From positions 1-60,623 of the forward strand of contig NZ_JABFVK010000053.1 in assembly GCF_013362815.1 (NCBI RefSeq): a stretch of 60,623 nucleotides of DNA, read 5' to 3'. This document shows positions 42,639-51,162 of this stretch, piece after piece. The notes beneath the pieces are model-generated. The model was not told where the DNA came from and did not search any database. It worked only from the letters and a program-made list of their open reading frames with translations. Both the position numbers and the translations under genes were made by a program. The stretch's first letter is position 1; each line of letters begins with the position of its first letter. The stretch is from Hamadaea sp. (GTDB lineage Bacteria > Actinomycetota > Actinomycetes > Mycobacteriales > Micromonosporaceae).

Positions 42639-43847
42639 ATGAGCACGGCACCGTCGGGTCGGAGGCCCCGCCCCTGGAACATGCTGGCCCTCGGCATGGC
42701 GGCCCAAGGCGCCAGCTGTGTCTTCATGTACGGCCTGCCGGTGCTCGTGCCCGTGCTCCGCAGTCACGGGCTCAGCCTCGGCCAGGCCGGCCTCATCGTC
42801 GGCGCGCCGAGTGCCGGGATGCTGTTCACGCTGGTGGCCTGGGGTTGGATCGCCGACCGGTTCGGCGAGCGGATCACGATGTCGCTCGGTCAGGGGCTCG
42901 CCGGCGTCGTACTGGCGATCGCCGCGCTCACGGACCCGTCGATCCCGGTGACCGGCCTGCTGCTAGGGCTAGCCGGCGCGCTGGGCTCCTCCGCGAACTC
43001 CGCCAGCGGCAAGGTGGTGCTGGGCTGGTTCCCGCCCGAGCGCCGGGGGGTCGCGATGGCGTTCCGGCAGGCCGCGCAGCCGCTCGGCATCGCGGTCGCG
43101 GCGCTGGCCCTGCCGCCGGTGGCCGCCGCGCACGGCTTGCCGGGGGCGTTGGGCGTACTGGCGGCGGTGTGCCTGGTGACGTCGGTGGTGGTGGCGATCT
43201 TCGTGGTCGACCCGCCCCGGGGTGCGGCTGCGGGCCCGGCGAACGGGCGGAACCCGTACCGGCTGCCCGATCTGTGGCGCATCCACGGCTCGGCGATGCT
43301 GCTCGTCGTGCCGCAGTTCACCACCGCGGCGTTCACCTACGACTACCTCGTCGCCGAGCGCGGCTGGGATCCGGCGCTCGCCGGTCAGCTGCTGGCGGGC
43401 GTACAGATCTTCGGGGCGCTGTGCCGGCTCGCGTGTGGACGGTGGTCCGACGCCGTCGGCAGCCGCGTTCGCCCGATGCGGCAGCTGGCCGTGGTCAACG
43501 GACTGGTCGGGTTGCTGGCGGCGGCCGCCATCAAGTTCGACGCGGGAGTGAGCCCAGCCCTGCTGATCGGCGCACTCGTGGTCGCCATGGCAGGCAACGG
43601 GTTCGCCTTCACCGCCGTGGCGGAGCTCGCCGGATCGGCGTGGGCCGGGCGCGCGCTCGGCGTGCACAACATGGTGCAGAACATCGTCGGCGCACTCACG
43701 CCCGGCCTCATCGGGGCACTGATCGCGGGCAACGGCTATGCCGTGGGCATCGGGCTCGCCGCCCTGTTCGCGCTGGTCTCGGTGCCGATCACGCCGGCCG
43801 ATCGCCGGGCCCCGGCCGAATCCGCCACCGAGCCCGCCGCGGCCTGA
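42639..43847 (+). CDS. MFS transporter
   Basis: 402 residues, about 12 membrane helices. The loop 2-3 signature reads GWIADRFGERITMSLGQ. Substrate unknown; its family resembles actinobacterial drug or metabolite exporters. Its stop abuts the stop of the facing Hsp20 gene with no space between. Confidence 0.88.
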   Translation: MSTAPSGRRPRPWNMLALGMAAQGASCVFMYGLPVLVPVLRSHGLSLGQAGLIVGAPSAGMLFTLVAWGWIADRFGERITMSLGQGLAGVVLAIAALTDPSIPVTGLLLGLAGALGSSANSASGKVVLGWFPPERRGVAMAFRQAAQPLGIAVAALALPPVAAAHGLPGALGVLAAVCLVTSVVVAIFVVDPPRGAAAGPANGRNPYRLPDLWRIHGSAMLLVVPQFTTAAFTYDYLVAERGWDPALAGQLLAGVQIFGALCRLACGRWSDAVGSRVRPMRQLAVVNGLVGLLAAAAIKFDAGVSPALLIGALVVAMAGNGFAFTAVAELAGSAWAGRALGVHNMVQNIVGALTPGLIGALIAGNGYAVGIGLAALFALVSVPITPADRRAPAESATEPAAA

Positions 43848-44240
43848 TCACCTCAGGGGTACGCCGGCCGCGACGTTCTTGCCGGTGGCGTCCTCGCCGG
43901 TGGGGTAGCCGCCGGCCGGTTCCCGGCCCCGGTCGAGCTGTTCCTCGGCTGTCGCAATCTGCCCGGGGATCGGCTCCGGAAGCGTCTCCGAGCGAGGCAG
44001 CCGCACGGTGAGCAGCCCGTGATCCATGGTCGCGTCGACGTGATCGGGGTCCACGTCCTCGGGCAGCTTCACCCGCTGATCCAGCGCCGCCGGCGTGGCT
44101 CCGTCCTCGGACGCCACGACGATGCGCAGTTCGCGGTCGGCCACCTCGACGGCGACCTCCTCCGGCGCGACCCCGGGCAGCGCCGCCACCACCTCCCAGC
44201 CGCGCTCGGTCGGGCGTACCTCCACGGTTTCGTTCGTCAT
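43848..44240 (-). CDS. Hsp20/alpha-crystallin-like small heat-shock protein
   Basis: 130 residues. GWEVVAALPGVAPEEVAVEVADRELRIVV and HGLLTVRLPRSE form the alpha-crystallin domain; a 45-residue tail follows, lacking a clear I-x-I motif (PIPGQI is the nearest). ATP-independent holdase chaperone. ATG 44240 has GGAGG 8 bases upstream; a GTG at 44249 overlaps that site and is rejected. Confidence 0.85.
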   Translation of the reverse strand: MTNETVEVRPTERGWEVVAALPGVAPEEVAVEVADRELRIVVASEDGATPAALDQRVKLPEDVDPDHVDATMDHGLLTVRLPRSETLPEPIPGQIATAEEQLDRGREPAGGYPTGEDATGKNVAAGVPLR

Positions 44241-44288
44241 CGTTCCCACCTCCGGCGACCCTGTACCCGACCGGTGCGAAGACGTAAC

Positions 44289-45116
44289 TCAGCCGAGGAC
44301 CAGGCCCGGATCGTCGTCGGCGGACTCCGGCCGGGGCGCGGGGATCTGGTAGTCCTCGGTCAGCGTCGTCATCGGGCCGGGCCAGGTCGACTGGGCCACC
44401 TCGATCGGGCGGTGCTTCGCGTCGTACGCGATGTGCAGCAGGTGCAGCACGGGCGTGTCGGGCCGCATCGCCAGCAGCTCGGACTCCTCCCGCGTCGGCA
44501 ACCGCGCGCTGAGCACGTCGGTGGCACTGACGTAGCGCCGCCCGGTGACTTCCTCGACCTCCTGGTAGAGCGGTCGCCCGAACGCCTCCGCGCGCTCGAT
44601 CCCGGAACCGTCGACATCGGACGGCAGGAACCAGGAGGCGCCGACCTCCACGGTCACCTGCGACACCGTGGTGTCCAGCGTACGCACGAGATAACGGCGT
44701 ACGACCAGGATCGTGTTGTCGGGGACCCCGAACGCGTCGGTGACCTCGGCGGGCGCGGCCTCGCGGCCGACGGAGACGAGTTGCTGGCGGTAGCGCGCGG
44801 CCAGATCGGCGTGGTAGCCGCGATGAGCGCCGTAGCGGCCGCGCGCGAGGCGGTTGAGGCGGCGGCGCGTGCCGCGGACGTAGGTGCCCGAGCCGGGCTT
44901 GGTGATGAGCAGCCCCTCGACGCGGAGCTGGTCGACGGTGCGCTGGATGGTCTGCTTCGCGACGCCGAACATCGTCGCCATCGCGGGGATGCTGGGCAGG
45001 CGCTCGCCGGCGGCCCAGTCGCCGCGGCGGATCCGGGCGCGCAGCGCGTCGGCGATCTGCCGGTGCGGGTACTCGGCGACGCCCGGATTGATCCCGGAAG
45101 TGCTCACCTCTGTCAC
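44289..45116 (-). CDS. GntR/HutC-family regulator
   Basis: 275 residues. Winged helix GERLPSIPAMATMFGVAKQTIQRTVDQLRVEGLL (about 38-72) and a UTRA ligand domain (about 105-250). Effector and targets unknown. CAGAAT at 45129-45124 lies 7 bp before the GTG start, and a palindrome CCTAG-N4-CTAGG lies 33 bp before it. Confidence 0.88.
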   Translation of the reverse strand: MTEVSTSGINPGVAEYPHRQIADALRARIRRGDWAAGERLPSIPAMATMFGVAKQTIQRTVDQLRVEGLLITKPGSGTYVRGTRRRLNRLARGRYGAHRGYHADLAARYRQQLVSVGREAAPAEVTDAFGVPDNTILVVRRYLVRTLDTTVSQVTVEVGASWFLPSDVDGSGIERAEAFGRPLYQEVEEVTGRRYVSATDVLSARLPTREESELLAMRPDTPVLHLLHIAYDAKHRPIEVAQSTWPGPMTTLTEDYQIPAPRPESADDDPGLVLG

Positions 45117-45148
45117 AAGCGGGATTCTGCCGCACTGATGTCCGAATA

Positions 45149-45162
45149 CCTAGATTCCTAGG
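45149..45162. promoter_or_regulatory. Palindrome before the GntR gene
   Basis: CCTAG-ATTC-CTAGG (45149-45162), just upstream of the GntR -10 box; candidate autoregulatory operator. Confidence 0.45.
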
Positions 45163-45218
45163 ATTGCTTCGGCGATGTGTTCGAATCGCCGTTGTGTCCG
45201 ATTCGGTATTGCCGAAGG

Positions 45219-46100
45219 TTAGAACAAACCGGCGGTCGGACCGGCCGGGCCCGAGTTGCCCCCGCCCCGGCGGCGCAGGTACTTCTCGAACTCGTTGGCG
45301 ATCTCGTCGCCCGACAGCGGCCGGAGGCCGGCGTCGCCGGCGCGCTCCTCCAGCTCCCGCAGGTACTCACCGAGCTCGGCGTCCTGTTCGCCGGCGGCGC
45401 GCACCTTGTCCTCCCACTCGGCGGCCTCCTCCGCCAGGTCGCCCACCGGAACGGGCAGGTCGAGCACCTCTTCGATCCGGTGCAGCAGCGCGAGAGTGGC
45501 CTTCGGGCACGGGGGGTTGTTGGCGTAGTGCGGGACGTGCACCCAGAACGAAAGAGACTCCAGCTCGGCGGTCTGCGCCGCGTCGTGCATCACCCCGACG
45601 ATGCCGGTCGGCCCCTCGTATCGGGTCGGCAGCAGGTTGTAGCGCTCCATCGCCTCGGCGTTCGGCGAGCTGCCGCTGATCGGCAGCGGACGGCTGTAGG
45701 GAACGTCGGCCAGCAGCGCGCCGAGCAGCACGATCTGCCCGACCTCCAGGCTGTGGCACAGCTCAAGGACGTCGGCGCAGAAGCCACGCCAGCGCATGTT
45801 GGGCTCGATCCCGCGGATCAGCACGACGTCGCGGTCGGCGCCGGGCGGGCTGGCCACCAGGAACCGGGTCGTCGGCCACTCGATCCGCCGGGTGTCGCCG
45901 TCGACCAGGCTGATGTGCGGCCGGGTGACCTGGAAGTCGTAGTAGTCCTCGGGGTCCACCGCCGCCACCTCTTTGGCGTCCCAGACCTGCTCGAGATGGT
46001 CGAGGGCGCCGCTGGCCGCGTCGGCCGCGTCGTTCCAGCCCTCGAAGGCGGCCAGCGCCACCGGGTTGCGCAGGGTCGGCAGTCCGTCGAACTCGCTCAC
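45219..46100 (-). CDS. PAC2-family protein
   Basis: 293 residues. PAC2 (proteasome assembly chaperone-like) fold: ALAAFEGWNDAADAAS, DFQVTRPHISLVDGDTRRI and EPNMRWRGFCADVLEL; acidic coiled tail (DKVRAAGEQDAELGEYLRELEERAG). Role in bacteria unclear. GTG start with TAGGGT (46112-46107) 6 bp upstream. Beside metH, as in mycobacteria. Confidence 0.88.
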   Translation of the reverse strand: MSEFDGLPTLRNPVALAAFEGWNDAADAASGALDHLEQVWDAKEVAAVDPEDYYDFQVTRPHISLVDGDTRRIEWPTTRFLVASPPGADRDVVLIRGIEPNMRWRGFCADVLELCHSLEVGQIVLLGALLADVPYSRPLPISGSSPNAEAMERYNLLPTRYEGPTGIVGVMHDAAQTAELESLSFWVHVPHYANNPPCPKATLALLHRIEEVLDLPVPVGDLAEEAAEWEDKVRAAGEQDAELGEYLRELEERAGDAGLRPLSGDEIANEFEKYLRRRGGGNSGPAGPTAGLF

Positions 46101-46106
46101 ACCTAC

Positions 46107-46112
46107 ACCCTA
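46107..46112 (-). promoter_or_regulatory. -10 box TAGGGT of the PAC2 gene
   Basis: Minus-strand TAGGGT 6 bp before the GTG start, divergent from metH. Confidence 0.55.
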
Positions 46113-46189
46113 GTCCGCAGGACCGACGCGGCCGCGTTCTCACAACCCGGGAGCCGGACCGTGTCCGAGGGGCCGTCGGCCCGATTAGC

Positions 46190-46195
46190 TAGGCT
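46190..46195 (+). promoter_or_regulatory. -10 box TAGGCT of metH
   Basis: TAGGCT 6 bp before the metH GTG. Only 101 bp separate metH from the divergent gene, leaving no room for a cobalamin riboswitch. Confidence 0.6.
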
Positions 46196-46201
46196 TGCCG
46201 G

Positions 46202-49200
46202 GTGACGAACGCCTTCCTCGCTGCTCTTCGTGATCGGATTCTCATCGCCGACGGTGCGATGGGAACGATGTTGCAGGCGGCCAACCCGACGTTGGACGAC
46301 TTCTCCGGGTTCGAGGGCTGCAACGAGGTGCTCAACGTGACCCGGCCCGACATCGTCCGGTCGGTGCACGAGGAGTACTTCGCGGCGGGCTCGGACTGCG
46401 TCGAGACGAACACCTTCGGGGCCAACCTCGCGGCGTTGGGCGAGTACGGGATCAGCGAGCGGATCTACGAGTATTCGCTGGCCGGAGCGCAGATCGCCAA
46501 GGAAGTGGCGAACGGTTTCAGCACCCCGAACCGCCCCCGATTCGTGATCGGCTCCGTCGGACCGGGCACGAAGTTGCCGACCCTCGGCCACGTGCCGTAC
46601 GCGGCACTGCGGGACGCGTACCAGGAGAATGTGCGCGGCCTGGTGGACGGCGGCGCGGACGCGATCCTCGTGGAGACCTGCCAGGACCTGCTCCAGACCA
46701 AGGCCGCCGTGATCGGCGCGAAGCGGGCGATCGCCGCCAGCGGGCGCGAGGTGGCGCTGGTCTGCCAGGTGACCGTCGAGACCACCGGGACCATGCTCCT
46801 GGGCAGTGAGATCGGCGCGGCCTTGACCGCGTTGGAGCCGCTGGGCATCGACCTGATCGGGCTGAACTGCGCGACCGGACCGGCCGAGATGACCGAGCAC
46901 TTGCGCTACCTGTCGCAGCATTCGCGGGTGCCGCTGTCGGTGATGCCGAACGCGGGCCTGCCGGAGCTGACCGCCGACGGCGCGCGCTATCCGCTGACTC
47001 CGGCCGAGCTGACCGAGGCCCTGGGCCGCTTCGTGACCGAGTACGGCGCGCGGCTGATCGGCGGCTGCTGCGGCACGACCCCGGCGCACCTCGCCGCGGT
47101 GGTCGACCAACTGCACGGTGCCGCGCCGGCCGACCGTGGCCCGCAGCCGGAGCCCGGCCTCGCGAGCCTGTACCACCACGTGCCGTTCCAGCAGGACGCG
47201 AGCGTGCTGATGGTAGGGGAGCGGACCAACGCCAACGGCTCCAAGGCGTTCCGCGAGGCCATGCTGAACGCCGACTACAACGCGTGCATCGAGATCGCCC
47301 GTCAGCAGGCGCGCGACGGTTCGCACCTGCTCGACCTGTGCGTCGACTACGTCGGCCGGGACGGCGCGGTGGACATGCGCGAGCTGGCGGGTCGGTTCGC
47401 CACCGCGTCGACGCTGCCGATCATGCTCGACTCGACCGAGCCGGCCGTGCTCGAGGCGGGTCTGGAGATGCTGGGCGGCCGCTCGATCATCAACTCGGTG
47501 AACTTCGAGGACGGCGACGGCCCCACCTCTCGCTACGCGCGGGTCATGCCGGTCGTCGCCGAACACGGCGCGGCGGTCGTCGCGCTGACCATCGACGAGG
47601 AGGGCCAGGCGCGTACGCGGGACTGGAAGGTCCGGATCGCGTCGCGTCTGATCGACGACCTGACCGGCCGGTGGGGTCTGCGCCGGGCGGACATCTTCAT
47701 CGACGCGCTCACCTTCCCGATCGCGACCGGTCAGGAGGAGACCCGCCGCGACGGCATCGAGACGATCGAGGCGATCAAGGAGATCGCGTCGCTGTACCCG
47801 GGCGTGAACTTCACGCTGGGCATCTCGAACGTGTCGTTCGGTCTCAACCCGGCGGCCCGTCAGGTGCTCAACTCGGTCTTCCTCCACGAGTGCCAGCAAG
47901 CCGGGCTGACCAGCGCGATCGTCCACGCTTCGAAGATCCTTCCGATCGCCCGCATTCCTGAAGAGCAGCTCAAGGTCGCGATGGACCTGATCTACGACCG
48001 CCGGGTGTTCGCGGCCGACGGCAACGTCGAGTACGACCCGTTGCAGCGCTACATCGAGCTGTTCGAAGGCGTGGACGCCGCCTCGGCCCGCGCCACCCGC
48101 GCGGAGGAGCTGGCGGCGCTGCCGCTGGACGAGCGCCTGCAGCGGCGCATCGTCGACGGCGAGCGCAACGGCCTCGAAGCCGACCTCGACCTCGCCCTGT
48201 CGTCGCGCAGCGCGCTCGACATCGTCAACGAGATCCTGCTCGAAGGCATGAAGACGGTCGGCGACCTGTTCGGCTCCGGCCAGATGCAGCTGCCGTTCGT
48301 GCTGCAGTCCGCCGAGGTCATGAAGAACGCCGTGGCGTACCTCGAACCGCACATGGAAAAGGCGGACTCGTCTGGCAAGGGCACCATCGTGCTGGCCACC
48401 GTGCGCGGCGACGTCCACGACATCGGCAAGAACCTCGTCGACATCATCTTGTCCAACAACGGCTACACGGTCGTCAACCTCGGCATCAAGCAGCCGATCA
48501 ACGCCATCCTCGACGCGGCCGAGCAGCACGACGCCGACGTCATCGGCATGTCCGGCCTGCTGGTCAAGAGCACGGTCATCATGAAGGAGAACCTCGCCGA
48601 GATGCTCGCCCGCGGCTTGCACAGCCGCTGGCCGGTGATGCTCGGCGGAGCCGCGCTCACCCGTTCCTACGTCGAGGACGACCTCCGCGACTTGTTCGAC
48701 GGCGGCGAAGTCCACTACGCCCGGGACGCCTTCGAAGGACTCGCGCTGATGGACCGGGTCATGACCGCGAAGCGTACGGGGACGGCCATCATCGACCCGG
48801 CCCGCGAGGCCGCGCTGGCAGCCCGCCGGGAACGCCGGGCCAAGCACCGCGCGGTCGTCACGGCCGAGCTGCCCGCTCTCGACGACGACACGGTACGCAG
48901 TGACGTGGCGGTCGACGTGGACGTCCCGAAGGCGCCGTTCTTCGGCACCCGGGTCATCAAGGGCATCCCGGTCGCCGACTACGCGTCCATGCTGGACGAG
49001 CGGGCCCTGTTCCTCGGCCAGTGGGGCCTGCGGGGCGCCCGGGCCGGCCAGGGACCGTCCTACGAGGAGCTCGTCGAGACCGAGGGCCGCCCCCGGCTGC
49101 GCTACTGGCTCGAGCGCTTCGCCACCGAGCAGGTGCTCGAATCCGCCGTGGTGTACGGGTACTTCCCGGCGTACTCGCAAGGCAACGACCTCATCGTGCT

Positions 49201-49735
49201 GGACGAGAACGGCCACAGCGAGCGAGCCCGGTTCACCTTCCCGCGCCAGCGCCAGGAACGCCGCCTGTGCCTGGCCGACTTCTTCCGCCCGCGCGACCTC
49301 GGTCCCGACGTCCTGGCGCTGCAACTCGTGACGGTCGGCCACACGATCAGCGAGTACGCCAACAAGCTGTTCGCCGGCAACCAGTACCGCGACTACCTCG
49401 AAGTCCACGGTCTGTCCGTCCAGCTGACCGAAGCACTCGCCGAGTACTGGCACGCCCGGGTCCGGGCCGAGCTGATGCTCCCGTCCGGGGAGACCGTCGC
49501 CTCGAACGATCCGGCCGACCTGGCGGGCATCCTGCGCAACGACTACCGCGGTTGCCGGTACGCCTTCGGCTACCCCGCCTGCCCCGACCTGGAAGACCGC
49601 GCGAAGATCGTGTCGCTTCTGGACGCCGGTCGGATCGGGGTCGAGCTGTCCGAGGAGTTCCAGCTGCATCCCGAGCAGGCGACGGACGCGATCATCGTGC
49701 ACCACCCGGAGGCGAGCTACTACAACGCCAAGTGA
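46202..49735 (+). CDS. metH: Cobalamin-dependent methionine synthase
   Basis: 1177 residues, all four modules present. Homocysteine module (1-310) with zinc Cys in LNCATGP and GGCCGTTPAH; methyltetrahydrofolate module (about 330-600; VGERTNANGSKAF); B12 module (about 640-880) with the cobalt-ligand motif DVHDIGKN; activation module at the C-terminus (about 900-1177) with the AdoMet loop YRGCRYAFGYPACPD. It transfers the methyl group from methyltetrahydrofolate to homocysteine. GTG start, probably leaderless. Confidence 0.96.
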   Translation: MTNAFLAALRDRILIADGAMGTMLQAANPTLDDFSGFEGCNEVLNVTRPDIVRSVHEEYFAAGSDCVETNTFGANLAALGEYGISERIYEYSLAGAQIAKEVANGFSTPNRPRFVIGSVGPGTKLPTLGHVPYAALRDAYQENVRGLVDGGADAILVETCQDLLQTKAAVIGAKRAIAASGREVALVCQVTVETTGTMLLGSEIGAALTALEPLGIDLIGLNCATGPAEMTEHLRYLSQHSRVPLSVMPNAGLPELTADGARYPLTPAELTEALGRFVTEYGARLIGGCCGTTPAHLAAVVDQLHGAAPADRGPQPEPGLASLYHHVPFQQDASVLMVGERTNANGSKAFREAMLNADYNACIEIARQQARDGSHLLDLCVDYVGRDGAVDMRELAGRFATASTLPIMLDSTEPAVLEAGLEMLGGRSIINSVNFEDGDGPTSRYARVMPVVAEHGAAVVALTIDEEGQARTRDWKVRIASRLIDDLTGRWGLRRADIFIDALTFPIATGQEETRRDGIETIEAIKEIASLYPGVNFTLGISNVSFGLNPAARQVLNSVFLHECQQAGLTSAIVHASKILPIARIPEEQLKVAMDLIYDRRVFAADGNVEYDPLQRYIELFEGVDAASARATRAEELAALPLDERLQRRIVDGERNGLEADLDLALSSRSALDIVNEILLEGMKTVGDLFGSGQMQLPFVLQSAEVMKNAVAYLEPHMEKADSSGKGTIVLATVRGDVHDIGKNLVDIILSNNGYTVVNLGIKQPINAILDAAEQHDADVIGMSGLLVKSTVIMKENLAEMLARGLHSRWPVMLGGAALTRSYVEDDLRDLFDGGEVHYARDAFEGLALMDRVMTAKRTGTAIIDPAREAALAARRERRAKHRAVVTAELPALDDDTVRSDVAVDVDVPKAPFFGTRVIKGIPVADYASMLDERALFLGQWGLRGARAGQGPSYEELVETEGRPRLRYWLERFATEQVLESAVVYGYFPAYSQGNDLIVLDENGHSERARFTFPRQRQERRLCLADFFRPRDLGPDVLALQLVTVGHTISEYANKLFAGNQYRDYLEVHGLSVQLTEALAEYWHARVRAELMLPSGETVASNDPADLAGILRNDYRGCRYAFGYPACPDLEDRAKIVSLLDAGRIGVELSEEFQLHPEQATDAIIVHHPEASYYNAK

Positions 49736-49806
49736 CGGTTTCACCTGGCCTGAACTGTCGCGGAACTAGCGGAGCCTGGGGGACCTCGCAGGATGCGCAT
49801 TGCCTG

Positions 49807-49812
49807 TACTCT
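49807..49812 (+). promoter_or_regulatory. -10 box TACTCT, small membrane protein 1
   Basis: TACTCT followed by CCCGCC and ATGGATCAG. The same hexamer and start context recur at 50706. Confidence 0.6.
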
Positions 49813-49818
49813 CCCGCC

Positions 49819-50079
49819 ATGGATCAGCGAGAGCACAAGCTTGCCTGGGCACGATTGCAGGCGACGTGGGTAGCCGTAGCCTCCTTGGTGCTGGCGATCG
49901 TCGGCTGGGTTCTTGTCGCCGCCTCGCTCAATGACGCATTCGCGAAGTATCCGTCGAGCGGGATCGGCGTCATGGTCGCGGGGTCGCTCGCGCTGGCAGT
50001 CTTTGCCACGGTCATGACGGGTGCCGGCCTCGTGGTGGCCTGGGTGTCGGCGGCACTCGGGCCGTACAAGCAACGCTAA
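49819..50079 (+). CDS. Small two-helix membrane protein (paralogue 1)
   Basis: 86 residues. MDQREHKLAWARLQATWVA leads into two membrane helices (about 15-38 and 52-78) and a short basic tail. It resembles the protein at 50718 in length, helix layout and first residues. Function unknown. No ribosome site. Confidence 0.7.
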   Translation: MDQREHKLAWARLQATWVAVASLVLAIVGWVLVAASLNDAFAKYPSSGIGVMVAGSLALAVFATVMTGAGLVVAWVSAALGPYKQR

Positions 50080-50143
50080 ACACGGCTTCGGACGTCTCGC
50101 CTCGCAGCCTGCAGCGAGGGCGATAATCCGAGCTGGCGCGGCG

Positions 50144-50149
50144 TACCGT
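50144..50149 (+). promoter_or_regulatory. -10 box TACCGT of the GNAT gene
   Basis: TACCGT 6 bp before the GTG start at 50156. Confidence 0.5.
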
Positions 50150-50155
50150 CGCCGG

Positions 50156-50665
50156 GTGACGATCGAACTCAGGCCGCTCACGGCAGCGGACGCGGAAGCA
50201 CATTGCGCCGGCGAAGATGCGCTGACCGTCCGTTGGCTCACCGGCGGCTACGGAGACGTCGACGGGACGATCGAGTACTTCAAATGGCTCGCGACTAACG
50301 CCGCCGCTGGAACGGGCAAGCGCGGGTTCGGGATCTGGAAGCCCGGGCGGCTCTGCGGCTACGTCGATTACGACCCCGATCTCGACGACGGCATCGAGCC
50401 GCAGGACGTGGCGCTGTCGTATGCGGTTCATCCGTGGGCGCGAGGCCAAGGCGTCGCGGTCGAGGCCGTCCGGCTGGTCTGTGAAGTCCTTCTCGCCGAC
50501 GGCATCGGGACGCGCGCCGCGATTCGCGTCGAGCCGGAGAATTCGGCTTCTGTTCGCGTGGCGCAGAAGGCCGGATTCAGGTACATCCGGGACTTCTCGT
50601 CCAACCGGGATGCGCATCCCGACGGTACACCGGTCACGTTCAGCTTGTACCTGCTGGACCTCTGA
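50156..50665 (+). CDS. GNAT acetyltransferase
   Basis: 169 residues. Acetyl-CoA site YAVHPWARGQGVAVEAVRLVC, then RVEPENSASVRVAQKAGFRYIRD. RimJ/RimL-like; acceptor unknown. GTG start 50156 from the -10 spacing. It lies between two paralogous small membrane-protein genes. Confidence 0.85.
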   Translation: MTIELRPLTAADAEAHCAGEDALTVRWLTGGYGDVDGTIEYFKWLATNAAAGTGKRGFGIWKPGRLCGYVDYDPDLDDGIEPQDVALSYAVHPWARGQGVAVEAVRLVCEVLLADGIGTRAAIRVEPENSASVRVAQKAGFRYIRDFSSNRDAHPDGTPVTFSLYLLDL

Positions 50666-50705
50666 GGACGTGTGACGCGTCGTCGACGCGGTGGACCGGT
50701 GTTCG

Positions 50706-50711
50706 TACTCT
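50706..50711 (+). promoter_or_regulatory. -10 box TACTCT, small membrane protein 2
   Basis: TACTCT, then CCTGGC and ATGGATCAG, matching the promoter of the paralogue at 49819. Confidence 0.6.
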
Positions 50712-50717
50712 CCTGGC

Positions 50718-50969
50718 ATGGATCAGCAGAAGCACAGCGTTGTGACGGTGCAGGACCAGGCGAAATGGGTCGCTCTCCTCGCCGTCGTCGTCGGGATCGT
50801 CGGCTGGATCATCGTCGGTAACACGCTGAGCGATGTGCAGTACGGCGCGCGCAACGCGGGTTACCTGTTTGTGGCTTCGCTTGCGGTCGCCATCCTCGCC
50901 ACGGTCGCGGCGGGCACGAGCATGGTGGTCGCATGGGTGTTGTCGCCTCTTGTGCGTAACGATGATTGA
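50718..50969 (+). CDS. Small two-helix membrane protein (paralogue 2)
   Basis: 83 residues, MDQQKHSVVTVQDQAKWVALLAVV start, two helices (about 18-40 and 50-76). Similar to the 86-residue protein at 49819, suggesting a duplication around the acetyltransferase gene. Function unknown. Confidence 0.7.
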   Translation: MDQQKHSVVTVQDQAKWVALLAVVVGIVGWIIVGNTLSDVQYGARNAGYLFVASLAVAILATVAAGTSMVVAWVLSPLVRNDD

Positions 50970-51133
50970 CGGCTCGACCTAGCAAGCAAATCCGTTGTGG
51001 TGAACCGAAGAACGCGTCATCGTTGTTCCGGATCGTTGGCAGAGTCTGGACGATTGCGACGCCGCTCGCCGCGAAGCCTGCGTACAGGTGGCGCGAGGCG
51101 TGTGGGACGGATGGCGTACGCGCCTGTCCTACC

Positions 51134-51158
51134 GGGGGTTCGAATCCCCTCCGGTCCG
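51134..51158 (+). other. tRNA-like 3' fragment (T arm and acceptor strand)
   Basis: GGGGG-TTCGAAT-CCCCT (51134-51150) is an exact T arm, followed by CCGGTCC and G as an acceptor 3' strand and discriminator. No matching 5' acceptor (GGACCGG) or D arm occurs at tRNA distance upstream, so this is not a complete gene. It may be a tRNA remnant or an attachment-site scar in the 193-bp gap between the small membrane protein and the next gene. Confidence 0.4.
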
Positions 51159-51162
51159 CGCT

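Noticed and set aside
46101-46201. Cobalamin riboswitch before metH
   Set aside because: Only 101 bp of divergent intergenic DNA, and the -10 box is 6 bp from the start codon, leaving no leader RNA.
51049-51158. A complete tRNA gene ending at the T arm near 51158
   Set aside because: No 5' strand matching CCGGTCC, no D arm and no anticodon stem at proper distances; only the 3' part is tRNA-like.
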